From positions 1 to 58,298 of the forward strand of contig NZ_JAGGOW010000136.1 in NCBI RefSeq assembly GCF_018614135.1: a DNA stretch of 58,298 bases, read 5' to 3'. Shown here one piece after another: positions 10,032 to 17,895 of the stretch. How positions within the stretch are numbered: position 1 is the stretch's first letter; every line of letters begins with the position of its first letter. The position numbers and the translations under genes were made by a program. The notes below the pieces were generated by a model that saw only the letters and a list, made by a program, of their open reading frames with translations, was not told the DNA's origin and did no database searches. The DNA is from Streptomyces sp. ISL-66 (lineage in GTDB: Bacteria; Actinomycetota; Actinomycetes; Streptomycetales; Streptomycetaceae).

Positions 10032-10955
10032 GTGGGGGATGTGGCGGTGGGTGCACGGTCCGGGCGTGACGAGGGTGGCGAGCAGCCGGACGACGCCGTC
10101 GAGCACGATGCAGCCGAGCACGACGGTGGTGCGAAGGGCGGCGCGGCGGCCCGCCCGCACCGCTCGTTCTGGAAGGAGCTGCCGCTCCTGATCGGAATCG
10201 CCCTGTTGCTGGCCCTGCTGATCAAGACCTTCCTGGTGCAGGCGTTCTCGATCCCGTCCGACTCCATGCAGAACACCCTGCAGCGGGGTGACCGGGTCCT
10301 CGTGGACAAGCTGACGCCGTGGTTCGGCTCGGAGCCCGATCGCGGTGAGGTCGTCGTCTTCCACGACCCCGCGAACTGGCTGAGCGGGGAGCCCACCCCG
10401 GAGCCCAACGTCGCGCAGAAGGTCCTCAGCTTCATCGGCCTCATGCCGTCCGCCGAGGAGAAGGACCTGATCAAGCGGACGATCGCGGTCGGCGGCGACA
10501 CGGTCGAGTGCAAGAAGGGGGGACCGGTCACCGTCAACGGCAAGGAACTGGACGAGCCGTACATCTTCCCGGGCGACACCCCGTGCGACGACTTCCCCTT
10601 CGGCCCGCTCACCGTGCCCCAGGGCAAGATCTGGGTGATGGGCGACCACCGGCAGAACTCGCAGGACTCCCGCTACCACCAGCAGGACCCCACCCAGGGC
10701 TTCGTCCCGGTCAAGGACGTCGTCGGGCGGGCCGTGGTGGTCGCGTGGCCGGTCACCCGCTGGTCCACCCTGCCGATCCCCGAGACCTTCGACCAGCCGG
10801 GCATCGGCACGCAGGCCGCGGCCACCGCGCTCGGTCTCGGCGCCTCCGGACTGGCACCGGTCGGACTCGGCCCGGCCGCTCTCGGGTTCGCCGGCGCGGT
10901 TCCGGTCGTCCTGTGGCGCCGGCGGAAGCTGACCTCGGGGCGTACCGGCAGGTAG
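10032..10955 (+). CDS. sipY: Type I signal peptidase, third of four (SipY-like)
   Basis: 307 aa, GTG start with GAGGAG at 10021-10026. An acidic N-terminus precedes the anchor (about residues 50-72). Ser78 is in PSDSMQNT, Lys148 in DLIKRTIAVGGDT, and VMGDHRQNSQDSR is present. Unlike the first two it ends in a hydrophobic Gly/Ala-rich segment (about 268-295) followed by WRRRKL, a likely second membrane anchor. By position it corresponds to SipY, reported as the main signal peptidase in S. lividans; that link is by position only. Confidence 0.92.
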   Translation: MGDVAVGARSGRDEGGEQPDDAVEHDAAEHDGGAKGGAAARPHRSFWKELPLLIGIALLLALLIKTFLVQAFSIPSDSMQNTLQRGDRVLVDKLTPWFGSEPDRGEVVVFHDPANWLSGEPTPEPNVAQKVLSFIGLMPSAEEKDLIKRTIAVGGDTVECKKGGPVTVNGKELDEPYIFPGDTPCDDFPFGPLTVPQGKIWVMGDHRQNSQDSRYHQQDPTQGFVPVKDVVGRAVVVAWPVTRWSTLPIPETFDQPGIGTQAAATALGLGASGLAPVGLGPAALGFAGAVPVVLWRRRKLTSGRTGR

Positions 10956-10998
10956 GGTGCCGCCCAGGTCGACGATCTCCGAGTGTGGGGGCGCTGCA

Positions 10999-11775
10999 AT
11001 GGGCGGAACACGAGCAATACGAGCAGGTGACGGCGATGGCCGCGGCGGTCCGGGCAACATGTTGTCGGGACTCGTCGTGGCCATCGGCTTCGTGCTCTTC
11101 CTGGGCGGGTTCGCGTGGGGAGCCGTCGTGTACCAGCCGTACACGGTGCCGACCGACTCGATGGTGCCGACGGTGACGCCCGGGGACCGGGTGCTGGCGC
11201 AGCGCATCGACGGCGCCGAGGTGCGCCGCGGCGACGTGGTCGTCTTCAAGGACGAGCAGTGGAGCGATTCGCCGATGGTCAAGCGCGTCGTGGGCGTCGG
11301 CGGGGACACCGTCAAGTGCTGCGGCGACGGCGGCCGGCTCACCGTGAACGGCAAGGAGTTGGACGAGCCGTACATCGAGGTGGAGAAGCTCGACGTGGCG
11401 GACGCGCCGGGCGGGTCCGCCTCGCGGACGCCCTTCGAGGTGACGGTCCCCGAGGGCAACCTGTTCCTGCTGGGCGACCGGCGCGGCGCCTCGATCGACT
11501 CCCGGGCGCACCTGGAGGAGGCCGGTCAGGGGACGGTGGCCCGGTCGGCGGTGAGCGCCCGGGTGGACGCCCTGGCGTGGCCCTCCCAGACGATGCTGGA
11601 GCGGCCGGCGACCTACGCGTCCCTGCCCGGCGGGGTCTCGAAGGCGGGGCCGCTGCGGCTCCAGTTGGCCGCCGTCGTGGCGGGCGCCGCCCTGGTGGTG
11701 CTCGGAGCCGCGTACGGCCCGGTCGTACGGGTCTTCGGGCGCGGGCGGAGGAAGCAGCGGGCCGGTGTCCGCTGA
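10999..11775 (+). CDS. sipZ: Type I signal peptidase, fourth of four (SipZ-like)
   Basis: 258 aa if started at the ATG at 10999 (GGGGG at 10987-10991); an in-frame start 14 codons earlier is also open. Membrane segment about 22-44, catalytic Ser54 in PTDSMVPT, Lys95 in PMVKRVVGVGGDT. The third box is changed to LLGDRRGASIDSR, with Arg in place of the usual His after GD. A second hydrophobic segment (about 217-242) is followed by a basic tail. This is the most diverged of the four and is fused by overlap to a NUDIX gene, matching the S. lividans report that sipZ leads a separate operon with a mutT-like gene. Confidence 0.9.
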   Translation: MGGTRAIRAGDGDGRGGPGNMLSGLVVAIGFVLFLGGFAWGAVVYQPYTVPTDSMVPTVTPGDRVLAQRIDGAEVRRGDVVVFKDEQWSDSPMVKRVVGVGGDTVKCCGDGGRLTVNGKELDEPYIEVEKLDVADAPGGSASRTPFEVTVPEGNLFLLGDRRGASIDSRAHLEEAGQGTVARSAVSARVDALAWPSQTMLERPATYASLPGGVSKAGPLRLQLAAVVAGAALVVLGAAYGPVVRVFGRGRRKQRAGVR

Positions 11776-12256
11776 CCGGCCGCGCAAGGTGTCGCGGGTG
11801 GTCCTGCTGGATCCCGCCGACCGGATCCTGCTGCTGCACGGCTTCGAGCCGGGCGACCCGGCGGACGACTGGTGGTTCACCCCGGGCGGCGGCCTGGAGG
11901 GCTCCGAGACCCGGGAGCAGGCCGCGCTGCGCGAGCTCGCGGAGGAAACCGGGATCACGGACGTGGAGCTCGGGCCGGTGCTGTGGCAGCGCTACTGCGA
12001 GTTCCCCTTCGACGGGCGCCGCTGGCAGCAGGACGAGTGGTACTTCCTGGCCCGGACGGCCCAGACGCGGACCGGGATGGGCGGCCTCACGGAGCTGGAG
12101 CGGCGCAGCGTCTCCGGGGCGAGGTGGTGGACCTCCGAGGAACTTCTGGCGGCCCGTGAGACGGTATACCCGACCAGACTCGCAGAGCTGCTCCGCAGGC
12201 TGCTCGACGACGGTCCTCCGGGTGCGCCCGTGAACCTGGCTCCGGAAATCGTTTAG
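11765..12256 (+). CDS. NUDIX hydrolase
   Basis: 163 aa from a GTG overlapping the fourth sip gene by 11 bp, so translationally coupled. The Nudix box is complete: GGGLEGSETREQAALRELA followed by EETGI (about residues 40-63), with the metal-binding glutamates of REL.EE. Such enzymes hydrolyse nucleoside diphosphate derivatives; the substrate is not predictable here. Its link to the signal peptidases looks positional, as in S. lividans where a mutT-like gene follows sipZ. Confidence 0.88.
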   Translation: MSADRPRKVSRVVLLDPADRILLLHGFEPGDPADDWWFTPGGGLEGSETREQAALRELAEETGITDVELGPVLWQRYCEFPFDGRRWQQDEWYFLARTAQTRTGMGGLTELERRSVSGARWWTSEELLAARETVYPTRLAELLRRLLDDGPPGAPVNLAPEIV

Positions 12257-12311
12257 GGGCGCACGGGCCTGGCGCACAATAGGGGGACGCACGGCTGAAG
12301 GGGAACATGCC

Positions 12312-12620
12312 ATGAGTGCCGAGGACCTCGAGAAGTACGAGACCGAGATGGAGCTGAAGCTCTATCGGGAGTACCGCGACGTCGTCGGGCTGTTCAAGTA
12401 TGTGATCGAGACCGAACGCCGTTTCTACCTCACGAATGACTACGAGATGCAGGTGCACTCGGTACAGGGCGAGGTGTTTTTCGAGGTCTCGATGGCCGAC
12501 GCGTGGGTCTGGGACATGTACCGGCCGGCCCGGTTCGTGAAGCAGGTACGGGTGCTGACCTTCAAGGACGTGAACATCGAGGAGCTCAACAAGAGCGATC
12601 TCGAACTTCCGGGGAGCTAG
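12312..12620 (+). CDS. DUF2469 family protein
   Basis: 102-aa soluble acidic protein of a family confined to actinobacteria and very strongly conserved (MSAEDLEKYETEMELKLYRE start, VWDMYRPARFVKQVRVLTFK core). The function is unknown. No membrane segment, signal peptide or catalytic motif is visible. It lies between the signal peptidase/NUDIX group and the yraN group, 55 bp after the NUDIX stop. Confidence 0.88.
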   Translation: MSAEDLEKYETEMELKLYREYRDVVGLFKYVIETERRFYLTNDYEMQVHSVQGEVFFEVSMADAWVWDMYRPARFVKQVRVLTFKDVNIEELNKSDLELPGS

Positions 12621-12701
12621 TCCAGAGGGATCGCCGCCGGGTTCCGGGGAGCGGGGAGACCCGGCTCCGGCCCGGACGGTTCACCCGCAAGGGTGAGGGG
12701 G

Positions 12702-12728
12702 TTATCCACAATGCCCTGGTTGTCCACC
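12702..12728 (+). other. Two DnaA-box-like 9-mers before yraN
   Basis: TTATCCACA (12702-12710) is the classical DnaA box and TTGTCCACC (12720-12728) is one base from the Streptomyces form TTGTCCACA; both lie on the same strand, 18 bp apart. They are in the 163-bp gap before yraN-yifB-dprA. Whether DnaA binds is unknown. The rest of the gap shows only a weak 7-bp hairpin (GCCGGGT/ACCCGGC, about 12638-12664). Confidence 0.4.
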
Positions 12729-12783
12729 AAGATCCACTAGGTGGGCGGGGACGCGGGACCGTCGGTGCCGGAGGTGGTGCCGG

Positions 12784-13155
12784 ATGAACGCGAAGGGCGT
12801 GGCACAGCAGGCATTGGGACGGTACGGCGAGGAGCTCGCGACGCGGCGGCTCGCCGAGGCGGGGATGACCGTCATCGCGCGGAACTGGCGGTGCCGCAGC
12901 GGGGAGATCGACATCGTCGCCCGGGACGGGGACGCCCTCGTCGTGTGCGAGGTGAAGACCAGGCGGGCGGGGGAGTTCGAACACCCCATGGCCGCGCTGC
13001 GGCCCGGCAAGGCCGAGCGGTTGAGGCGGCTCGCCGGGCGGTGGCTGGCCGATCACGGCGGACCGCCCCCGGGCGGGGTGCGGATCGACCTGGTCGGGGT
13101 CCTGCTGCCGCGGCGCGGTGCGCCCGTGGTGGAGCACATCAGGGGGGCGGCCTGA
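12784..13155 (+). CDS. YraN family (UPF0102) predicted endonuclease
   Basis: 123 aa, the normal family size. The restriction-endonuclease-like core is visible as GEIDIVARDGDALVVCEVKT (residues 39-58), with the metal-binding D and ExK residues. A YGEELATRRLAEAG stretch precedes it. The family is suspected to act in DNA metabolism but is uncharacterised. Its stop overlaps the next start (TGATG), so yraN, the YifB ATPase and dprA form one coupled operon. Confidence 0.9.
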   Translation: MNAKGVAQQALGRYGEELATRRLAEAGMTVIARNWRCRSGEIDIVARDGDALVVCEVKTRRAGEFEHPMAALRPGKAERLRRLAGRWLADHGGPPPGGVRIDLVGVLLPRRGAPVVEHIRGAA

Positions 13156-14780
13156 TGGGATTCGCGCGTGCCTGCTCGGTCGCCCTCGTGGGCGTCGACG
13201 GCGTGGTGGTGGAGGTCCAGGCGGACCTGGAGCCGGGCGTCGCCGCCTTTGCCCTGGTGGGACTGCCCGACAAGACGCTGATCGAGAGCCGGGACCGGGT
13301 CCGGGCGGCCGTGGTGAACTCCGGGGCCGCCTGGCCGCAGAAGAAGCTCACCGTCGGCCTCAGCCCCGCCTCGGTACCGAAATCGGGAGCCGGCTTCGAT
13401 CTGGCCGTGGCCGCCGCGATCCTGGGCGCCGCCGAGGTGATCGACCCCGGTGTGATCGCGGATCTCGTACTGATCGGCGAGCTGGGCCTGGACGGCCGGG
13501 TGCGGCCCGTCCGCGGGATCCTGCCGGCGGTCCTCGCCGCCGCCGAGGCCGGGTACCGGCAGGTCGTGGTCCCGCAGCAGTGCGCGGCCGAGGCCATGCT
13601 CGTCCCGGACGTATCGGTGCTCGGCGTGCGCAGCCTGCGGCAGCTGATCGCCGTACTGACCGACGGTGAGGTTCCCGAGGAGGATCCGCCGGATCCGCCG
13701 GGGCGGCCCGATCCGATGCTGGCCGGGCTGGTCCTGCCGGGTGCCGGACTCGGCACGGGGGTCGCCCGGGGCGGCGCGGACGGGCGGGACGTCCCCGACC
13801 TCGCCGACGTCGCCGGACAGTACGCGGCCCGCCGGGCGCTGGAGGTCGCGGCCGCCGGGGGCCACCACCTCTTCCTGAGCGGGCCACCGGGCGCCGGCAA
13901 GACGATGCTCGCCGAGCGGATCCCCTGGATCCTCCCGCCGCTCACCCGCAGGGACTCCCTGGAGGTCACGGCCATCCACTCGGTCGCGGGAATCCTGCCG
14001 CCGGGCGAACCGCTCGTCACGCGGCCGCCCTACTGCGCCCCGCACCACTCCGCCACCATGCAGTCCCTCGTCGGGGGCGGGGCCGGAGTGCCGAGACCCG
14101 GGGCGGTGTCGCTGGCCCACCGGGGCGTGCTGTTCCTCGACGAAGCGGCGGAGTTCGGCAGCAAGGCGCTGGACGCCCTGCGGCAGCCCCTCGAAGCCGG
14201 GCACGTGGTCATCGCCAGGGCCGCCGGGGTGGTGCGGCTGCCGGCCGGCTTCCTCATGGTGCTCGCGGCCAACCCCTGCCCCTGCGGGCGGCACACCCTG
14301 CACGGGGCCGGCTGCGAATGCCCGGCCTCGGTGATCCGGCGTTACCAGGCCCGGCTGTCGGGGCCGCTGCTGGACCGGGTGGACCTCCGGGTGGAGGTCG
14401 AGCCGGTCACCCGCTCCGATCTGCTGGGGCGCGGCGGCCGCGGCGAAGCCACCGCGGTGGTCGCCGGGCGGGTCCGCGAAGCTCGCGACCGGGCGGCGGC
14501 CCGGCTGGCCGACACCCCGTGGCGGCTCAACTCCGAGGTGCCCGGACACGAGCTGCGGACCCGCTGGCAGCCCGCACCCGGCGCGCTGGCCCAGGCGGAG
14601 CGGGACCTGGAGCGCGGACTGCTCACCGCGCGCGGCCTGGACCGGGTGCTCCGGGTGGCCTGGACGGTGGCGGACCTGCGCGGTCGCGACCGCCCCGATC
14701 CGCTGGACGTGGCGGTCGCGCTGGAGCTCCGTACGGGCATCGCCCGCGGGGCCGCGGCGGCGATGGGATCAGGCTCATGA
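13155..14780 (+). CDS. YifB/ComM family Mg-chelatase-like AAA+ ATPase
   Basis: 541 aa. An N-terminal Lon-protease-like domain (about 10-170) and an AAA+ module with Walker A GPPGAGKT (243-250), Walker B VLFLDE (325-330), NPCPCG (sensor 1 region, about 369-374) and a C-terminal Mg-chelatase subdomain. ComM relatives are hexameric helicases promoting branch migration during natural transformation. Streptomyces are not known to be naturally competent, so the role may be general recombination. It overlaps yraN by one base and dprA by four (ATGA). Confidence 0.92.
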   Translation: MGFARACSVALVGVDGVVVEVQADLEPGVAAFALVGLPDKTLIESRDRVRAAVVNSGAAWPQKKLTVGLSPASVPKSGAGFDLAVAAAILGAAEVIDPGVIADLVLIGELGLDGRVRPVRGILPAVLAAAEAGYRQVVVPQQCAAEAMLVPDVSVLGVRSLRQLIAVLTDGEVPEEDPPDPPGRPDPMLAGLVLPGAGLGTGVARGGADGRDVPDLADVAGQYAARRALEVAAAGGHHLFLSGPPGAGKTMLAERIPWILPPLTRRDSLEVTAIHSVAGILPPGEPLVTRPPYCAPHHSATMQSLVGGGAGVPRPGAVSLAHRGVLFLDEAAEFGSKALDALRQPLEAGHVVIARAAGVVRLPAGFLMVLAANPCPCGRHTLHGAGCECPASVIRRYQARLSGPLLDRVDLRVEVEPVTRSDLLGRGGRGEATAVVAGRVREARDRAAARLADTPWRLNSEVPGHELRTRWQPAPGALAQAERDLERGLLTARGLDRVLRVAWTVADLRGRDRPDPLDVAVALELRTGIARGAAAAMGSGS

Positions 14781-16228
14781 CCGGGCCCGAAGCCCCTGCC
14801 ACAGGGCCGGGGCCGGAGCCGAGGCCGGGGCTGGGGCCGGAGCCGGGGCCGAGGTCGGAGCTGGGGCCGAGGTCGGGGCCCGAGCCGGGGCCGGGGCCGA
14901 GGTCGGAGCTGGGGCCGGAGCTGGGGCCGGGGCCGGGGCCGGAGCTGGGGCCGGGGCCGGGGCCGGAGCCGGGGCTGGGGCCGGAGCTGGGGCCGAGGTC
15001 GGGGCCGGAGCCGGGGCTGGGGCCGGAGCTGGGGCCGAGGTCGGGGACGGGGACGGGGCGGGGGGCGGAAGAGGAGGTGCTGGCGCGGGCCGCGTTGACC
15101 CGGGTGCTGGAGCCGGGGGAGGAGCACGGCGGGCGCTGGCTGCGGGAGCACGGGGCGGTCGGGCTGATGCGCCTGCTGACCGGGCCCGTGCCGGAGCCCG
15201 GGGTGCTGCCCGGGGTCGGCGCCGAGCGGCTCGCCGGATACCGCAGGCGGGCGGCGCTGGCCGACCCCCGGCGGGACCTGGCGGCCGCCGCCGAGGCGGG
15301 CGGGCGGTTCGTCTGCCCCGTGTCGGCGGAGTGGCCGACCCAGCTGGACGATCTCGGCGACGCCCGGCCCCTCGGGTTGTGGGTGCGGGGCGGGCCGAGC
15401 CTGCGGACCTGGGCCCTGCGCTCGGTGTCGGTGGTCGGAGCCCGCGCCTGCACCCCGTACGGGGCGCACATGGCCCAGCTCCTCGCCGCCGGTCTCGCCG
15501 AGCGCGGCTGGGTGGTCGTCTCCGGGGCGGCGTACGGGATCGACGGCGCCGCCCATCGCGGAGCCCTCGCCGCCGGCGGAGCCACGGCCGCGGTGCTGGC
15601 CTGCGGCGTGGACGTGCCCTACCCGCGCGGTCACGCCGGACTGCTCGGCCGGATCGCCGCGCAGGGCCTCGTGCTCGGGGAACTGCCGCCGGGCAGTCAC
15701 CCCACGCCGAGCCGGTTCGTCCTGCGCAACCGTGTCATCGCCGCGCTGACCCGGGGCACGGTCGTCGTGGAGGCGGCCCACCGCAGCGGGTCCCTGGTCA
15801 CCGCCCGACGGGCCCAGGCGCTGGGGAGGTTCACCATGGGCATCCCCGGCCCGGCCACCAGCGGGCTCTCGGCCGGGGTTCACGAACTGCTGCGCGGCGA
15901 GGCGGTGCTGGTCACCGACGCGGCGGAGGTCGTCGAGCTCGTCGGCACCATGGGCGAGCTGGCTCCCGAGCGGCGCGGCCCCGTGGTCGCCCGGGACCTG
16001 CTGGACCCGGAAACGGTCCGGGTGCTCGAAGCGCTCCCGGCCGGCCGGCCCGCCGACCTGAAGCAGGTGGCCCTCGCCGCGGGCACCGGTACCGATGAAG
16101 TCATCGGCAGACTGTACGAACTTCACTCTCTGGGGTTCGTCGAACGGCAGGGCGACGGCTGGCAGTTGACCGCGAGGCGGCCGAGAGGAGGCACACAAAG
16201 CGGAGCCACCCGGCGAGGCGGTCGTTGA
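14777..16228 (+). CDS. dprA: DNA-processing protein DprA with repeat-rich N-terminus
   Basis: 483 aa. The ATG is the one overlapping the upstream stop (ATGA). Residues about 10-97 are a Gly/Pro-rich tract (GPEPGLGPELGPRSG units) encoded by a minisatellite. From about residue 100 the protein is ordinary DprA: a SAM-like region to about 180, a Rossmann fold with SVVGARACTPYG (about 217-228) and VVSGAAYGIDGAAHRGAL (about 249-266), then GIPGPATSG and a winged-helix C-terminus (about 405-465). DprA loads RecA on single-stranded DNA in naturally competent bacteria; its role in Streptomyces is not clear. The tract adds roughly 90 aa to the usual length. Confidence 0.93.
   Translation: MTGPEAPATGPGPEPRPGLGPEPGPRSELGPRSGPEPGPGPRSELGPELGPGPGPELGPGPGPEPGLGPELGPRSGPEPGLGPELGPRSGTGTGRGAEEEVLARAALTRVLEPGEEHGGRWLREHGAVGLMRLLTGPVPEPGVLPGVGAERLAGYRRRAALADPRRDLAAAAEAGGRFVCPVSAEWPTQLDDLGDARPLGLWVRGGPSLRTWALRSVSVVGARACTPYGAHMAQLLAAGLAERGWVVVSGAAYGIDGAAHRGALAAGGATAAVLACGVDVPYPRGHAGLLGRIAAQGLVLGELPPGSHPTPSRFVLRNRVIAALTRGTVVVEAAHRSGSLVTARRAQALGRFTMGIPGPATSGLSAGVHELLRGEAVLVTDAAEVVELVGTMGELAPERRGPVVARDLLDPETVRVLEALPAGRPADLKQVALAAGTGTDEVIGRLYELHSLGFVERQGDGWQLTARRPRGGTQSGATRRGGR
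14804..15060 (+). repeat. Hexanucleotide-based minisatellite inside dprA
   Basis: About 255 bp built almost wholly from six-base units GGGGCC, GGAGCC, GGGGCT, GGAGCT, GAGGTC and close variants. A higher-order 42-bp unit of seven hexamers repeats at 14965-15006 and 15007-15048, differing only in the last hexamer (GGGGCC against GGGGAC). All units are multiples of three, so gain or loss of hexamers keeps the dprA frame. The + strand has many G4 runs. Confidence 0.85.
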
Positions 16229-16269
16229 CCTGGGGCGTTCCGGTGGAAGAGTGAAGCCGATGAGAGACG

Positions 16270-16299
16270 CGGTCTTCCCGGTGGCAGCCGCCGGGACCG
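16270..16299 (+). terminator. Hairpin after dprA
   Basis: CGGT plus CCCGGTGGC pairs with GCCGCCGGG plus ACCG, with a 3-base bulge and one G-T wobble, 42 bp after dprA. It is the most terminator-like sequence in the 209-bp gap before whiG, which otherwise holds GC-rich DNA and a TACGCT -10-like hexamer at 16400-16405. Confidence 0.4.
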
Positions 16300-16437
16300 T
16301 GCGCCGAGCGCCGGTCCCGGGTCGCCCGCGCGAGTCGGGACGCCCTTCGGGGCCCGCGCGATCCCGTACTCTTCGCGCACCGCGACTCTTCCGTCACGCT
16401 ACGCTCCCAAGGAATCCGGCTCCGGCAAAGGCGAAGC

Positions 16438-17274
16438 ATGCCCCAGCACACCTCAGGGTCTGACCGCGCTGCGGTGCCCCCCGCTGCGCGCGGCAGTGAG
16501 CGGTCCACCGCGCCCTCGTCCCTGGAAGTGCTGTGGCGCTCGTACAAGGACTCGGGCGACGAGCGGCTGCGGGAGCAGCTGATCCTGCACTACTCGCCCC
16601 TGGTGAAGTACGTGGCCGGCCGGGTCAGCGTCGGCCTTCCGCCCAATGTGGAGCAGGCCGACTTCGTCTCCTCCGGGGTCTTCGGACTGATCGACGCCAT
16701 CGAGAAGTTCGACATCGAGCGGTCCATCAAGTTCGAGACGTACGCGATCACCCGGATCCGGGGCGCGATGATCGACGAACTGCGGGCGCTGGACTGGATC
16801 CCCCGCTCGGTGCGACAGAAGGCGCGGGCCGTCGAGCGGGCGTACACCACGCTGGAGGCGCAACTGCGGCGCACCCCGACCGAGCACGAGGTGGCGGGGG
16901 AGATGGGCATCGGGGTCGAGGAACTCCACGCCGTCTTCAGCCAGTTGTCGCTGGCCAATGTCGTCGCCCTGGAAGAGCTCCTGCACGTCGGCGGGGAGGG
17001 CGGCGACCGGCTCTCCCTGATGGACACGCTGGAGGACACCGCGGCCGACAACCCGGTCGAGGTCGCGGAGGACCGGGAACTGCGGCGGCTGCTCGCGCGG
17101 GCCATCAACACCCTGCCCGAGCGGGAGAAGACGGTCGTGACCCTCTACTACTACGAGGGCCTGACGCTCGCCGAGATCGGCAACGTCCTCGGCGTCACCG
17201 AGAGCCGCGTCAGCCAGATCCACACCAAGTCGGTACTACAGCTGCGGGCGAAGCTGGCCGACGTCGGCCGCTGA
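16438..17274 (+). CDS. whiG: RNA polymerase sigma factor WhiG
   Basis: 278-aa FliA/WhiG-type sigma factor that starts the spore-forming programme in aerial hyphae. Region 2 is seen in LVKYVAGRVSVGLPPNVEQ and KFETYAITRIRGAMIDELR, region 3 in the middle, and region 4 with the helix-turn-helix TLAEIGNVLGVTESRVSQIH near residues 240-259. In Streptomyces WhiG is held by RsiG with c-di-GMP; rsiG is not in this window. The ATG has a weak AAAGGCG upstream. It stands alone between dprA and the TetR gene. Confidence 0.96.
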   Translation: MPQHTSGSDRAAVPPAARGSERSTAPSSLEVLWRSYKDSGDERLREQLILHYSPLVKYVAGRVSVGLPPNVEQADFVSSGVFGLIDAIEKFDIERSIKFETYAITRIRGAMIDELRALDWIPRSVRQKARAVERAYTTLEAQLRRTPTEHEVAGEMGIGVEELHAVFSQLSLANVVALEELLHVGGEGGDRLSLMDTLEDTAADNPVEVAEDRELRRLLARAINTLPEREKTVVTLYYYEGLTLAEIGNVLGVTESRVSQIHTKSVLQLRAKLADVGR

Positions 17275-17301
17275 GCGGGCGACGGCCTTGCGGGACCTCC
17301 G

Positions 17302-17307
17302 TAGAGT
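17302..17307 (+). promoter_or_regulatory. -10 box of a leaderless tetR mRNA
   Basis: TAGAGT ends 6 bases before the GTG at 17314, so transcription probably starts at the start codon. I find no good -35 at 16-19 bases upstream, so this is a tentative call. Confidence 0.35.
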
Positions 17308-17313
17308 GGACGC

Positions 17314-17895
17314 GTGCCCAGGATTCGAGCGGCCTCCGTGGCCGAGCACCGGTCGATGCAACGCGGCTCCCTGCTGGACGCCGCGCGTTCCCTGCTGTCC
17401 GAAGGGGGAACGGAAGCGCTGACCTTCCCCGCCCTCGCCGAGCGGACCGGCCTCGCCCGGTCCTCCGTGTACGAGTACTTCCGTTCGCGCGCGGCCGTCG
17501 TCGAAGAGCTCTGCGCGGTGGACTTCCCCGTGTGGGCCGCCGAGATCGAGGCGGCGATGTCCGAGGCCCAGACGCCGGAGGCGAAGATCGAGGCGTACGT
17601 CCGCAGTCAGCTGGGCCTGGTGGGAGACCGCCGGCACCGCGCGGTCGTGGCGATCTCCGCGAGCGAGCTGGACGGCGGAGCGCGCGAGAAGATCCGTGCG
17701 GCGCACGGAGGGCTGATCGCGATGATCGTCGAAGCCCTGGGGGCACTCGGGCAGACGGAGCCGAGGCTGGCGGCCATGCTGCTCCAGGGCGTCGTGGACG
17801 CCGCCGTCCGCCGTATCGAGGCGGCCTCCGGCGAGGACCCGTCCGTGGTCACGGACGCGGCCGTCGCCATGGCCCTGCGGGGCGTCGGGGGCTGA
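17314..17895 (+). CDS. TetR/AcrR family transcriptional regulator
   Basis: 193 aa, GTG start. The N-terminal DNA-binding domain is clear: GSLLDAARSLLSEGGTEALT followed by the helix-turn-helix FPALAERTGLARSSVYEYF (about residues 45-63). The C-terminal ligand domain is not recognisable. It lies 39 bp after whiG and probably has its own leaderless promoter. Its last 289 bp are also read on the other strand as the end of the M23-family gene. Its targets are unknown; the palindrome before the M23 gene is one candidate. Confidence 0.88.
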   Translation: MPRIRAASVAEHRSMQRGSLLDAARSLLSEGGTEALTFPALAERTGLARSSVYEYFRSRAAVVEELCAVDFPVWAAEIEAAMSEAQTPEAKIEAYVRSQLGLVGDRRHRAVVAISASELDGGAREKIRAAHGGLIAMIVEALGALGQTEPRLAAMLLQGVVDAAVRRIEAASGEDPSVVTDAAVAMALRGVGG

